A stretch of DNA of 64,000 nt from Gemmataceae bacterium (GCA_022842245.1 JALHPZ010000015.1:62001-126000), one strand, 5' to 3'; shown: positions 8,253 to 17,485, numbered from the stretch's first letter. Notes: generated by a model from the letters alone, not told the origin. Made by a program: numbers and translations.

Positions 8253-8474
8253 ATGAAACACGAACGACAGGAACATCACGAACCTCTCGAAACGCCGAAT
8301 CGATGGCCCGTGGAAAAACCCGCGGAACCACACCCATCGGCACGATGGAAGACCAACCTCAACGGATTTTCCAAGCATCATCACCCCGACGCCTTCGCGG
8401 TACGCCGCTGCGATCCGCGGTCATGGAAGCATTGTTCCGGCAATCATCCGTTCTCTCCCTGGTCCCGACCGTGA
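8253..8474 (+). CDS. Doubtful 73-residue His/Pro-rich ORF
   Basis: It begins ATG with AAGGA about 9 nt upstream, which is a better initiation signal than that of the overlapping longer gene. The product is hydrophilic and rich in His, Pro and Arg (MKHERQEHHEPLETPNRWP), without a recognised domain. It overlaps the first 130 nt of the HicA-like fusion gene in another frame, so only one of the two can use this stretch in the usual way. It may be a real small protein, a leader, or chance. Confidence 0.25.
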   Translation: MKHERQEHHEPLETPNRWPVEKPAEPHPSARWKTNLNGFSKHHHPDAFAVRRCDPRSWKHCSGNHPFSPWSRP

Positions 8475-9151
8475 TCCCCCATCCTCCCTATCAATCCGAT
8501 CGTCGACTCGCCGACCGGCACCGCCGCACTTTGGATGCGATCCTGGATCCAGCAGCGACACCGTCGATGGAATGGTCTGAGTTGAGGTCCTTGCTCTCCG
8601 AATTGGCGGAGATCGAGGATGGGATTCTTGGTTCGCTTCGCGTCACTCGTAATGGCGAGACCTTGACCTTCTCCGCCGAGCGACTGCAAAATGCCGCCAC
8701 AACCGAAGATTTGTTGACGATTCGCGGCTTTCTGGCAAGGACCGCTCGGGAGCGGATGTCACATTGGCTTGTCATCGTCGGCCAACATTCGGCAAAGATC
8801 TACCGCGATTATCGGAGTGTGGCCGAGCCGCATGGATTTGTCGAATACGATCCCCACGGATTCGGGTGGATGCTCGCGGATCGTTTCGACGAAAGCGACC
8901 AATTCGACTGGCCCGAGCGAGAGAGCTTTTACGAAGCCATAGCCCTGACACTTCGCGGTACCGGTCCGATCCTCATTCTCGGCAAAGGAACGCGCTCGAA
9001 ACGGGCCATGGACCAACTCGTCGCCCATATGAATCGCTCCCATGATGATGTTTCCGTTCGGTTGATCGGCTGCGTCGCAGCCGCGATGCAGTCCATGACT
9101 GAGGACGAATTGCTGGCCCAGGCGAGCGCCTACTTCCATTCCCGAGCATGA
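8345..9151 (+). CDS. HicA-like domain fused to an eRF1/host-attachment-like domain
   Basis: About 268 residues; the start is uncertain (ATG 8345 or 8423, neither with a good ribosome site). Residues about 55-125 (RRTLDAILDPAA, MEWSELRSLLSEL, GSLRVTRNGETLTF, then an LLTIRGFL helix) follow the HicA double-stranded-RNA-binding-fold pattern. The remainder (HWLVIVGQHSAKIYR, GPILILGKGTRSKRAMDQLV, MTEDELLAQASAYF) resembles stand-alone actinobacterial and planctomycete proteins related to host-attachment or eRF1-like folds. No HicB partner is adjacent. The HicA catalytic histidine is not obvious, so toxin activity should not be assumed. Both domain calls rest on pattern resemblance. Confidence 0.6.
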   Translation: MEDQPQRIFQASSPRRLRGTPLRSAVMEALFRQSSVLSLVPTVIPHPPYQSDRRLADRHRRTLDAILDPAATPSMEWSELRSLLSELAEIEDGILGSLRVTRNGETLTFSAERLQNAATTEDLLTIRGFLARTARERMSHWLVIVGQHSAKIYRDYRSVAEPHGFVEYDPHGFGWMLADRFDESDQFDWPERESFYEAIALTLRGTGPILILGKGTRSKRAMDQLVAHMNRSHDDVSVRLIGCVAAAMQSMTEDELLAQASAYFHSRA

Positions 9152-9334
9152 CGAATTGCTTGTGGGCGTTACCTGACAGGAAAATGCCTTCCTTTTCCTA
9201 CACTCCCGATCCCTACTTCCCGACCGTTCGCTAACGGAGCCCTTCGATACTAAAGGGTGCGGATCGACGACTCGTCGTCCGTTACGGGGTGCTCCGCCAT
9301 TCGGAACCCGGTCCTTTCTTGTGAGGGTGGATCC

Positions 9335-10075
9335 GTGAAACGACTGATTGCCGGATTGTTGATGGCCTCGCTGGCTGCGGGCGCCGGATGTGACAAGGGC
9401 GGTAGCGCAGGTGGGCCTGGGGCGTCTGGTGCCAAACCACCGCTCATCGGCCAGGCAGACGATACGTTCAACATATCGACATCGTCCGTATCCATCAAAC
9501 AGGGCGGCAGCCACGAAGGTTCGATCGGTATCAAGCGTGGAACGAATTTCGATCAGGACGTGGCGATCGCGTTCGAGGACCTGCCAAAGGGCGTGTCGCT
9601 CGCGCCGGCCAAACCGGTCATTTTGAGCAAAGGAATGGACGCGAAATTCACGCTCGCCGTCACCGACGACGCCGTGCCGGGCGAGTTCACGGTCAAGGTG
9701 ATCGGACATCCGGCCAAAGGCGGCGACGCGACCAACCAGTTCAAACTCACGGTCGCGAAGAAGGACACGTTTACGATCGGCATGCCGTTCTGGACGACCG
9801 CGCTAAAGCAAGGCGAATCAAAGTCGGTCGCAATCTCGATATCGCGGGACAAGGAATTCGACCAACCCGTGACGTTCTCGTTCGAGGGTCTGCCGAAGGG
9901 AATCAGCTTCGAACCGGCGAACGCCGTCATGAAGAGTGGGGAATCGGAAACCAAGTTCATCATCAAGGCCGCCGCGGACGCGGCGCTGGGCGACTTCGCG
10001 GTGAAGGTGATCGGCCATCCGACAAAGGGTGCAGACGCCACGCATGAATTCAAGTTCAAAATCGCCGCGCCGTAA
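9335..10075 (+). CDS. Lipoprotein-like secreted protein with two tandem beta-sandwich repeats
   Basis: 246 residues from a GTG with GAGGG 7 nt upstream. The N-terminus (VKRLIAGLLMASLAAGAGC) is a signal with a cysteine at about 19. The residue at -3 is glycine, so the lipobox is weak. After a Gly-rich linker come two copies of a roughly 98-residue domain, starting DTFNISTSS and DTFTIGMPF. Each has an F-[ED]-x-L-P-K-G-[VI]-S core and ends with an [FA]xVKVIGHP[AT]KG-[GA]-DAT strand pair. They look like Ig/CARDB-type sandwiches that bind or scaffold at the cell surface. The high similarity of the copies points to recent duplication. Confidence 0.8.
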   Translation: MKRLIAGLLMASLAAGAGCDKGGSAGGPGASGAKPPLIGQADDTFNISTSSVSIKQGGSHEGSIGIKRGTNFDQDVAIAFEDLPKGVSLAPAKPVILSKGMDAKFTLAVTDDAVPGEFTVKVIGHPAKGGDATNQFKLTVAKKDTFTIGMPFWTTALKQGESKSVAISISRDKEFDQPVTFSFEGLPKGISFEPANAVMKSGESETKFIIKAAADAALGDFAVKVIGHPTKGADATHEFKFKIAAP

Positions 10076-10217
10076 CCGGTGTGCGTTCGCCCGACCGAGG
10101 TCGGCGAAACACGGCGATTCCACCAAAGCACTGTTGGCGGCATGCCGGCCGTATTTCCGGCAAGGCACTCCGTCAACATCACAGAAGGGCCGGTACTCCG
10201 GTCCGAAGGAGTCGATG

Positions 10218-10853
10218 ATGAAACGATTATGGACGATCCTGGCCTTGGCCGGATCGGTATTGCTATTCGACGTCGGCAGTGCGTCCGCCCAGCGGCCCGG
10301 TCGCGGCGGCGCGCGGGGGAATGTCTCGCTCTTCTCGATGGGTCTTGGGCAAGGCGTGAACTCCTACGGGTCGCGGTACGGCAACTCTTACTCCGCGGCG
10401 CGGGCCTTCAGCCCGTACAATCGCGGCTTTGGATACTCGTACGGGTACACTCCGTACAACTACGGGTATACGCGGAGTTTCTATTCCGCTTCGCCGACCT
10501 ACTATCCCGCGCCAATCTACTACGACGCGACGCCGAGCGTTTCCGTCGTCCCGGCCACCTACCTTGAACCGATGACGGCCGTCGAGCAATCCCGCGCGAC
10601 GATTACCGTGTTCGTCCCCACGACCGAAACGTTGCTTTGGTTCGGCACGACACGCATGGATCAGTCGGGTACCGAACGAGTGTTCCAATCGCCGGCGCTC
10701 GATTCGGGAAGTGTCTATTCGTACTTGGTCCGGGCGCAATGGACGATCAACGGCCGGTCCGTCGAACAAACCCAAAAGGTTCTCATTCGCGCAGGCCAGA
10801 ACAGCACGGCCGATTTCCGCGACAGCGCTCCCGAGCCGCAACGCTTGAAATGA
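10218..10853 (+). CDS. TIGR03000-domain secreted protein
   Basis: 211 residues. AAGGAG precedes two adjacent ATGs; the second has the better spacing. A Sec signal ends near SASA-Q. A Gly/Tyr/Ser-rich, low-complexity segment follows (about 30-120, with repeated NYGY, GYSYGY and SY motifs). The C-terminal domain (about 130-200: RATITVFVPTTETLLWFG, FQSPALDSGSVYSYLVRAQW, EQTQKVLIRAGQ, then the ADF strand) is the TIGR03000 domain, confined to planctomycetes. Its function is unknown. Tyr-rich linkers suggest an envelope or extracellular matrix role. Confidence 0.88.
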   Translation: MKRLWTILALAGSVLLFDVGSASAQRPGRGGARGNVSLFSMGLGQGVNSYGSRYGNSYSAARAFSPYNRGFGYSYGYTPYNYGYTRSFYSASPTYYPAPIYYDATPSVSVVPATYLEPMTAVEQSRATITVFVPTTETLLWFGTTRMDQSGTERVFQSPALDSGSVYSYLVRAQWTINGRSVEQTQKVLIRAGQNSTADFRDSAPEPQRLK

Positions 10854-10901
10854 CCCCGCTTCACCAGGCAATCCGTCGTCGAGCCTGACCAAATAACTCT
10901 T

Positions 10902-10933
10902 CGGCCGCGCCATTCCTTGGAATGGCGCGGCCG
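10902..10933. terminator. Perfect 15-bp inverted repeat, bidirectional terminator candidate
   Basis: The arms CGGCCGCGCCATTCC and GGAATGGCGCGGCCG pair perfectly around TT. It sits about 50 nt after the TIGR03000 gene and 36 nt before the next gene on the same strand. No T tract follows, so it could equally be a protein-binding palindrome, but a GC-rich terminator fits its place. Confidence 0.55.
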
Positions 10934-10969
10934 GCACCCACTGCCCGATCATCAAGAAAACCGCAAAAC

Positions 10970-11554
10970 ATGGAAACCGTCAAGAGCGTCGCACAGATTA
11001 TCTACTACCTCACGCTCAGCATTGCGGGGCCACTGGCGCTGATTGAATACGTCCGTTCGAAAAAGCGCGACCGTTTGGCCAACGAATACAAGATCTACGA
11101 TGAGCTCAACAACCGGTTCTTCGAGTACCAGAAGATCGCACTCGAATACTACGATCTGGACATCCTGGATGTTCCCAACGACGACCCGTCATTGTCCTTC
11201 GACAAGAAGCGCAAGCAGGAGATGGTCGCCTACTCGATTCTGTTCTCACTGTTCGAGCGGGCGTTCCTCATGTTCGATCATCAGGAGGAGAAATTCCAAC
11301 TCCGGCAGTGGTCGGGCTGGAAGCATTTCCTCAACGACTTCATCCGGCGTCAGAACGTACGCACGGCATGGAGCCTGAGCAAAGGCACATACGACACCGG
11401 TTTCCAGGCTTTCATGGATTCGAAAATCGCGGAAGTGCAATCCCGGCTGGCCGCTGTGGCTCCGCCCGTGCCCCCCAGCGAACCAACGGCAGCAACCACC
11501 CCGCCTGGCATTTTGAAGCCGAGCATCCCGTCGAATTCGCCAAGGAGTGCATGA
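10970..11554 (+). CDS. Membrane-anchored protein, function unknown
   Basis: 194 residues. One N-terminal transmembrane segment (about 8-28) is followed by a charged helical region (EYKIYDELNNRFFEYQKIALEYYDLDILD) resembling small membrane-anchored proteins of unknown function, and a Pro/Ala-rich C-terminal tail. No catalytic motif is seen. The downstream gene begins 1 nt after the stop codon and uses an AAGGAG inside this gene's end, so the two are coupled. Confidence 0.75.
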   Translation: METVKSVAQIIYYLTLSIAGPLALIEYVRSKKRDRLANEYKIYDELNNRFFEYQKIALEYYDLDILDVPNDDPSLSFDKKRKQEMVAYSILFSLFERAFLMFDHQEEKFQLRQWSGWKHFLNDFIRRQNVRTAWSLSKGTYDTGFQAFMDSKIAEVQSRLAAVAPPVPPSEPTAATTPPGILKPSIPSNSPRSA

Positions 11555-11555
11555 G

Positions 11556-11801
11556 ATGAAGTACACCGCATTCGCAACGATCTTCATCGGATTCGTCATC
11601 TTGGGCTACGCGGGAATCCAGTACCGCATCGAAGGTCCGTCCGACCCGATCATGAGGCCCTACGCCTTACCGATGTCATTGCCTTTCGTTTTTGGGGTCC
11701 TGCTCATCCTCCTCGGTACCGGACTCTGGTTTTTCGGCGGACGGGGCTACGTCCGCACCTGGCCCCGAGCCAACCGTGTGAATCCGTCGCGAGCGATGTA
11801 G
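11556..11801 (+). CDS. Small two-helix membrane protein
   Basis: 81 residues with two transmembrane segments (about 4-21 and 43-64) and a basic C-terminus. AAGGAG lies 8 nt before this ATG; a GTG nine bases upstream is in frame but badly placed. It is coupled to the preceding membrane-anchored gene and probably interacts with it. No family recognised. Confidence 0.75.
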   Translation: MKYTAFATIFIGFVILGYAGIQYRIEGPSDPIMRPYALPMSLPFVFGVLLILLGTGLWFFGGRGYVRTWPRANRVNPSRAM

Positions 11802-11907
11802 TCCTTCCACCATTGGACGAGCCACCCTGTCCGATATTTGGGCATTCACGGAAGAGAGGGCGGATTTTTGCCTTGGCCGCGATCGGTAGGATACGAGTTC
11901 TGTTGCT

Positions 11908-13353
11908 TCACACCATCGCCGCCAACACGTCCGCCAGCGGCACGGTCGCGAAGCTGCTCGCGTAGTCGGACATCGCGTAAGGAATCACGAGAAGCCCGGC
12001 GTGGACCGCCGCACCGCAGCTGTAGACCACGTTCGGCACGTAGCCTTCCCGCTCGTTGGCGTTCGGTTCCAGAAGTGGCACCTTCAGCCGGCCGAGCAGG
12101 CGGGTCGGATCGTCGCGGTCTAGTAGGAACGCGCCGATCGCATACTTGCGCATGGGGCCGACGCCGTGCGTCAGCACCAGCCAGCCGGCGTCCGTCTCGA
12201 TCGGCGATCCACAGTTGCCGAGTTGCACGAACTCCCACGGATAGGTCGGCCGCGCGATCAGCGTTTTCGTGTACCAGAAGTGTGGCTGGTCCGAGTACAT
12301 GAGATAGATGTTCTCGTTATCTTGCCGGGACAGCATCGCGTACTGGCCGTTGACCATGCGGGGGAACAGTGCGAACCCCTTGTTCTTCACTTCCGGACCG
12401 TTGAGCGTGCTCACTTTGAAGTGCAGAAAGTCCTCGGTCTCCAACATCTGCGGCAATGTCACGCGGCCGTCGTAGGCGGTGTAGGTGGCGTAGTAACAAA
12501 CGCGGCCGTCGTCGTGCGTGAAGCGGACGAAGCGAGCGTCCTCGATCCCGTTGGTTTCCGTTGGCGACGACGGGAAAATGATCCGCTCCGAGACGTTGAG
12601 CGCGGGGTCAAAGCGGATTTCGTAGTTGGCTCGGGCCAGGACCAGCATGGTATGGGCGATCGGCTCGAACTCGCGCTGTCGGGTGCGATGACTCTTCAGC
12701 ACGGCCGTTACGGTTCGATTCAATTCCTCGAGCGTGAAGTGCTCGCCCAAGGCCGCGATGACTTGATCGGTCATCGGGCCATTGATGCCGAGTTCGGTCA
12801 ACTTGCGATGGAATAGTCCCTTCTCGTAGATGGAATTCGGTACCAACTCCGGAGCCACGACGAATCGCGTCGGTTCGTCCATGCGGATAAGGCCATGCGC
12901 ATCGATGGTGCCAGAACGGAAGACGATGGACGAGATATGCCCCTCGCCCGTCGCTCGCAGGCTGAGGATGAAACGGCCGGATCCTTCCGGCAGGCTGGAT
13001 TGATCCGGATGCCAGACCATCGACGGGTTGAAGAGGGCCGCCGATTCGAGCGCGTATTCCTGCGTAAAGTACGATCCAATGAGCAGTTGTCGGCTTTCCG
13101 ATGCCGGTTGGTCGGTCAGGGAATGTTTGCGGACCTGCTCGAATCGCATCTGGAAAAACTCGCGAGTGCGCTGGTGTCGCGAGCGAAACTCGCTCATGAC
13201 CGTTTCGAGTTGGTGCTCGACCTGCGCGTCGGAGAGAGCGGAGACTCGGGCGATGATCCGTTCGACCCGGGCGTCGTTGGCCAGTTCGAACGGGCGGATG
13301 ACGACCCGGGAGTTGGTCGGCTTGAGAATGATCCCGGTTCGTTTGACGTCCAT
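11908..13353 (-). CDS. Glycoside hydrolase family 130 protein
   Basis: 481 residues. The C-terminal part (about 245-470) has the GH130 five-bladed propeller pattern, with the NGIEDARFVRF motif carrying the catalytic-region D272, then TYTAYDGR, NKGFALFPR, LGNCGSPIET and GWLVLTHGVG. GH130 members are beta-mannoside phosphorylases or beta-1,2-mannosidases. The residue set separating phosphorylase from hydrolase cannot be judged here. A 240-residue N-terminal region, largely helical, precedes the propeller, as in one GH130 subgroup. It lies 52 bp downstream of a GT4 gene on the same strand, an arrangement implying linked synthesis and turnover of a mannose-containing glycan. No signal peptide. 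Confidence 0.88.
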   Translation of the reverse strand: MDVKRTGIILKPTNSRVVIRPFELANDARVERIIARVSALSDAQVEHQLETVMSEFRSRHQRTREFFQMRFEQVRKHSLTDQPASESRQLLIGSYFTQEYALESAALFNPSMVWHPDQSSLPEGSGRFILSLRATGEGHISSIVFRSGTIDAHGLIRMDEPTRFVVAPELVPNSIYEKGLFHRKLTELGINGPMTDQVIAALGEHFTLEELNRTVTAVLKSHRTRQREFEPIAHTMLVLARANYEIRFDPALNVSERIIFPSSPTETNGIEDARFVRFTHDDGRVCYYATYTAYDGRVTLPQMLETEDFLHFKVSTLNGPEVKNKGFALFPRMVNGQYAMLSRQDNENIYLMYSDQPHFWYTKTLIARPTYPWEFVQLGNCGSPIETDAGWLVLTHGVGPMRKYAIGAFLLDRDDPTRLLGRLKVPLLEPNANEREGYVPNVVYSCGAAVHAGLLVIPYAMSDYASSFATVPLADVLAAMV

Positions 13354-13405
13354 GTGGTGGCTTGACCGACCTCGCTCGTAACGGATTGCAATTCGAAGGA
13401 GCAGA

Positions 13406-15679
13406 CTAACGTGTCTGTCGGAACGCCACAAGGGAGCTTTCGAGCAGGCTGATCTCCGCGAGCGAGAGCAGGAACGCGAGCGTCGATTCGGCCCCCTGAT
13501 TGCGATTGAGCCGATCTTCCTGCAAGCCGTCAAAGCATCCGCCCGTCGCGGGGTCGTACACATCGAGACCCAGGTCGTTGCGGCCGAGGAACCACTCGAA
13601 CGCGCTGCGGGCTTCCTTCATCCAGTTGTTCTTTTGCGTGACGCGATAGGCTTCGAGGCATGCCGAAACCGTCGCGGCCGCCTCGATCGGCTGCTGGTCG
13701 AAGCGGGCTTTCGTCTGGCCCTTGCGGTAGAAGCCGTTGGAACCGATGGCGCGGAAATGTTCCTGCGGTGCAGTCTGGACCGTCACGAGCCATCCGAGTG
13801 AATGCAGCCCCACTTCCAGGGCCCGTGCGTTTCCGCTTTCATGGCCGGCCGCGATCAGCGCCTGGGGCAGTCGGGCGATGTCGTAGCTGAGAATATCCTC
13901 GAACCACGGCCAATCGGACGTTGCCGTGCGGTCGTAGATATCAATCAGCCGGGCCATCAGGACGTCGCGGATTTGTGAAGCCTGTCGGTCGCCGCCAAAG
14001 CGACGCAGGTACTCGCGAATGCCGAGCAGGCCAAAAGCCCAGGCGCGCGGCGAGGGCATCTCCAGCACCGCCGGCAATGCCCATTCGAAGTGCGAGGCCG
14101 CCCAGACCGGCAGATCGCGACGGCGCGATCGACCGACGCAACAACCCAACGCCCACAACGCCCGGCCGTGCGAATCGTCCGAACCGAAATCTTCCAACCA
14201 GCGTCGGTCGAAACCGAGAAAGTTGCGGAAACGTTTCGATACCGGATTGAACGCGGCCTGCAGGAACGCGGCATAGCGAGATGCCAGTAGACCGACCTCG
14301 GCCCCGGCACGTCCCAGTTCCTCCAAATGGACAGTCAACAAGAGTGCGCGGGCATTATCGTCGGTGCAGTAGCCTTCCATGAAGTTCGGGATCGTGTGCG
14401 TCGCGTGCTGGATCATTCCGGTCGCATCGGTCATGCGAATCAGATGATCGAGTCGCCAGTCGGGCAGTTCGGCCTGCTGTTCCGCGAGGGTGCGCACCGT
14501 CAGCGGCTTGAATGGTTGGTCCTGCCGGCCGAGTCGCGACTTCTGAAACGATTCCATGTAGTGCGTCGCGGAGCATTTCCAGATCATCTCACGACCAAGC
14601 CGGTACGCCTCCTGACACATGGCCATTCTCCGCGGTTCGTCGCGGAGCAACTCCGAGATCTCGCGCGCGAGCGCCATCGGATCGGCAAACGGCACCAGGA
14701 CCCCGCGACCGTCGGCCAACAACTCCTCCGCGTGCCAGTATGGTGTCGAAACGATCGCCTTGCCGCAGCCGAAGGAGTATGCCAGCGTGCCCGACGTGAT
14801 CTGCGCGGGGTTCAAGTAAGGAGTCACGTAGACGTCGGCCGCGCGGATGAATTCGGTCAGTTCCTTCAACTCGACGAAGCGGTTGTAGAAGATGACGTTT
14901 TTGCTGATGCCGAGATCGCGCGCCAGCCGTTCCAATCCCTGACGATAGCGTTCCCCTTGATCGCGAACCAGATCGGGGTGTGTCGCGCCCAGCACGATGT
15001 AGGTGAAGTTCGGGAACGACTTCATAATCTCCGGGACTGCTCGGAGCATGTGTTCGATGCCCTTGTTCGGCGAGAGCAAACCGAACGTTAGGGCGACGAG
15101 CTTGCCATCGACGCCGAATTGCTCCTTGAACGGATTGGGATCGACGAAGGGAGTATCCGGGATGCCGTGCGCGATGACATCGATCTTGGTTTCGGGCACC
15201 GAGTAGATGTCCCGCAGGAACTGCCGTGCGCGTTCGGTCATCACGGCGACGCGTGCGGAGGCCGCGGCCAGTTGCGAGAGGACATGACGCTGCTCGTCAT
15301 TCGGCTCGCGCAAAACGGTATGAAACGTCGTGACGACCGGCATGCGCAGATCGTGAACGAGAGCCAGCACATGGCTGCCGGCCATGCCGCCGTAGATGCC
15401 GTATTCATGCTGGAGGCAGACGACATCCGTGTTCGCGAAATTCAAGTAGTCTGCCGCGCGCCGGTAGCTGTCGAGGTCCGGTTCATCGATCTCGAATCGA
15501 ACTTCCGACGGGTATTCATACCCCTCGACGCGGTCGTTCACCGGGACCACGAAGCATTCCGTATCCGGGAACTGCCGGGAGATCGAACCGTACATGTCGC
15601 CGGTGAAGGTGGCGATTCCGCACTTGCGAGGCAGGTAATCGCCGACGAAGGCGACCTTGCGAATTTCGGATTGAATCAT
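13406..15679 (-). CDS. GT4 glycosyltransferase with C-terminal helical-toroid domain
   Basis: 757 residues. The first half (about 8-380) is a GT-B glycosyltransferase of family 4: KCGIATFTGD, LQHEYGIYGG, VVTTFHTVL, AHGIPDTPF, FGLLSPNKGIEHMLRAVPEI, the acceptor loop ITSGTLAYSFGCGKAIVSTPYWHAEELL and GRGVLVPFADP. The second half (about 400-750) is rich in helix pairs with ATHTIPNFMEGYCTDDNARALLL, SHGRALWALG and GRNDLG, a pattern of (alpha/alpha)6 barrel proteins. AGGAG lies 9 nt before the ATG. Together with the GH130 downstream it probably acts on a manno-oligosaccharide or similar cytoplasmic glycan. The substrate is inferred, not visible. Confidence 0.88.
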   Translation of the reverse strand: MIQSEIRKVAFVGDYLPRKCGIATFTGDMYGSISRQFPDTECFVVPVNDRVEGYEYPSEVRFEIDEPDLDSYRRAADYLNFANTDVVCLQHEYGIYGGMAGSHVLALVHDLRMPVVTTFHTVLREPNDEQRHVLSQLAAASARVAVMTERARQFLRDIYSVPETKIDVIAHGIPDTPFVDPNPFKEQFGVDGKLVALTFGLLSPNKGIEHMLRAVPEIMKSFPNFTYIVLGATHPDLVRDQGERYRQGLERLARDLGISKNVIFYNRFVELKELTEFIRAADVYVTPYLNPAQITSGTLAYSFGCGKAIVSTPYWHAEELLADGRGVLVPFADPMALAREISELLRDEPRRMAMCQEAYRLGREMIWKCSATHYMESFQKSRLGRQDQPFKPLTVRTLAEQQAELPDWRLDHLIRMTDATGMIQHATHTIPNFMEGYCTDDNARALLLTVHLEELGRAGAEVGLLASRYAAFLQAAFNPVSKRFRNFLGFDRRWLEDFGSDDSHGRALWALGCCVGRSRRRDLPVWAASHFEWALPAVLEMPSPRAWAFGLLGIREYLRRFGGDRQASQIRDVLMARLIDIYDRTATSDWPWFEDILSYDIARLPQALIAAGHESGNARALEVGLHSLGWLVTVQTAPQEHFRAIGSNGFYRKGQTKARFDQQPIEAAATVSACLEAYRVTQKNNWMKEARSAFEWFLGRNDLGLDVYDPATGGCFDGLQEDRLNRNQGAESTLAFLLSLAEISLLESSLVAFRQTR

Positions 15680-15716
15680 GAGGGTGGACTCCTAGGAAAG
15701 GGCGCAGCCACGGCTT

Positions 15717-15741
15717 GAAAATCGGGCGATTCCCGATTTTC
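15717..15741. terminator. 10-bp perfect hairpin between RRM and GT4 genes
   Basis: GAAAATCGGG and CCCGATTTTC surround a 5-nt loop. On the minus strand it follows the RRM gene by about 180 nt and precedes the GT4 start by 38 nt. It could terminate the former or be an operator or leader structure for the latter. Confidence 0.4.
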
Positions 15742-15921
15742 GATGTCAAAGCAAGCGTGTACCGGACCCGGACACTTCGTGTCGGTTCGTTCCCGGGAAT
15801 CTTTATGGCGATGTTTCCGAGTTTCGCGAACGCGCGGAACAGAAAGGGACCGACTTCACCAATTGATCGCAAGGATATCCCGGCCATCGGCACCGGGGCT
15901 TCGTCAGACGTCAGGCACCGA

Positions 15922-16197
15922 TCAATAGCGGCCGCCGCTACGGGCACCGCGGTCTTCGCGAGGCTTGGCTTCGTTCACCGTCAGCATGCGCCCGTCCAGT
16001 TGTCTGCCATTCAGGCCCTGGATCGCGGCGTCGCCGCCGTCCCCCATCGTCACAAAGGCGAATCCTCGCGGACGGCCGGTTTCGCGGTCCATGATGAGTT
16101 GGATGCCGTTGACCGGGCCGTACTCGGAGAAGGCTTCCCGGAGTTGGTCTTCGGTCGTGCTGAAGGACATGTTTCCGACATAGATATTCTTGGACAT
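15922..16197 (-). CDS. RRM RNA-binding protein
   Basis: 91 residues, a single RNA-recognition motif. RNP2 is KNIYVGNMSF at 3-12; RNP1 is RGFAFVTM near 45-52. A short basic Gly/Arg tail (REDRGARSGGRY) ends the protein. It resembles the small cyanobacterial-type Rbp proteins linked to cold shock and RNA chaperoning, also common in planctomycetes. The start is MSKNIYVG; the longer frame upstream adds 12 unsupported residues. Single-gene unit. Confidence 0.93.
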   Translation of the reverse strand: MSKNIYVGNMSFSTTEDQLREAFSEYGPVNGIQLIMDRETGRPRGFAFVTMGDGGDAAIQGLNGRQLDGRMLTVNEAKPREDRGARSGGRY

Positions 16198-16358
16198 TCG
16201 ACTCACTGCGGTGGACAGGGTGAAACCGGGCAAACGCCACGATTTCCACGGGAGCCTGCGCTCCTCGATCCCATCATTCTAGACTGTGGCCGCGAATCGT
16301 CCGAATTTTCATCCCGATTGCGATCCAGTTTGGAATGGGCAACGTCCGCGACGGTTGA

Positions 16359-17246
16359 CTATCTGCGACACGTGCCATGCGACCGTCCGGTCGTTCCCGC
16401 GGCGATTACCAGACGTAACCGCAGTCGGAGCAAGACAGGGGATATCCCTAAATCGGACGGCCAAGAGCCGAAACTCCTCACGCTCGCCGAATCGCGGACG
16501 GCCCCTTCCAAGCCGCGTACAGCGTTCCAAATCGACTGCTTGACCTCGTTCATCACCCACGGACGAGAACGCACTTGCACAAGCTGGCCATGCGGCCGCA
16601 TCCCGGTATGGAACATCATCTCCACGAGCGCCCGAACATGGTGTGGAAGATACGGCAGCGTAGCCCACACTGTGGCATCGGCCACAGGCTTCACGGGCTT
16701 GGTTTCCTTAGCTTCCGTCCGACCGCGTTGAAGTCCCGGCAGCGCGCGAAGCGCCTCCAGGTTGCCCGGTGGAACGATTTGTTCGGCCACCGCCCATCGG
16801 ATCATGCGGCGAATTCGATTGACGTGATGATTCAAGACGTTATGGGAGAGGCCGGAATTGACCATCCGTTGGCGGACGGCCCGAAGCGCGAAAGGTCCGA
16901 ATTCGGAGGCGTTGGTCATGCCATACGGTTCGCGGAGCGGACGAATGGCATAACGCAGGTTGACGAGTTCCTTCGAAGGCTTGGAGCCGTCAGGTGAGTA
17001 GTGCTTCGCCGCGAATTCCAAGTAGGCCGCAAGCAGTTCGTTGACGGTCAAATTGTTGGACGAGTTGATCACCACTTTCGGCGAGTCAGCCAGTTCCGCG
17101 TCGAGACGTCCGTAGGCTTCGAGGGATTCGAGAGAGTTGAACTTGCCGGGAAGGAGTCGGAATCGACGGGTTTGGTGGAATCGGTCCAGACGGCACGGGC
17201 TAGGTCTTTCTGGCCGTGTTTCAGGTAGCTGGGTACAGGATTTCAC
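16359..17246 (-). pseudogene. Decayed tyrosine recombinase (integrase) beside tRNA-Arg
   Basis: The open frame is 295 residues, but only about 30-215 resembles the planctomycete integrase family: the core-binding part with LTVNELLAAYLEFAAKHY, ALRAVRQRMVNSGLSH, VNRIRRMIRWAVAEQIVPP, then ETKPVKPVADATVWATLPYLP and the first catalytic-region motif HTGMRP. After HTGMRP similarity stops. The H-x-x-R and nucleophilic Tyr regions are missing, replaced by unrelated residues, and the N-terminus is also unlike the family. It lies about 120 bp from the 3' end of tRNA-Arg on the same strand, a classic integration position. It is most likely the residue of an old genomic island or phage. Confidence 0.7.
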
Positions 17247-17365
17247 CTCATGTTCGCCTCTCCGTCGAACTGTGCACCGGTTGCACAGTTCGGGTGTTTC
17301 GGAGTAGCGCCCAGCGGAGTGCCGAGGTAAGCGAAATCGCTTCTATTGTAAGGGGTTATCTTCAA

Positions 17366-17439
<74 letters not shown>

Positions 17440-17485
17440 CTGCGTCTCTCAATCGTATGACCCCGGGGCCGGGGCGTCAACGCGC

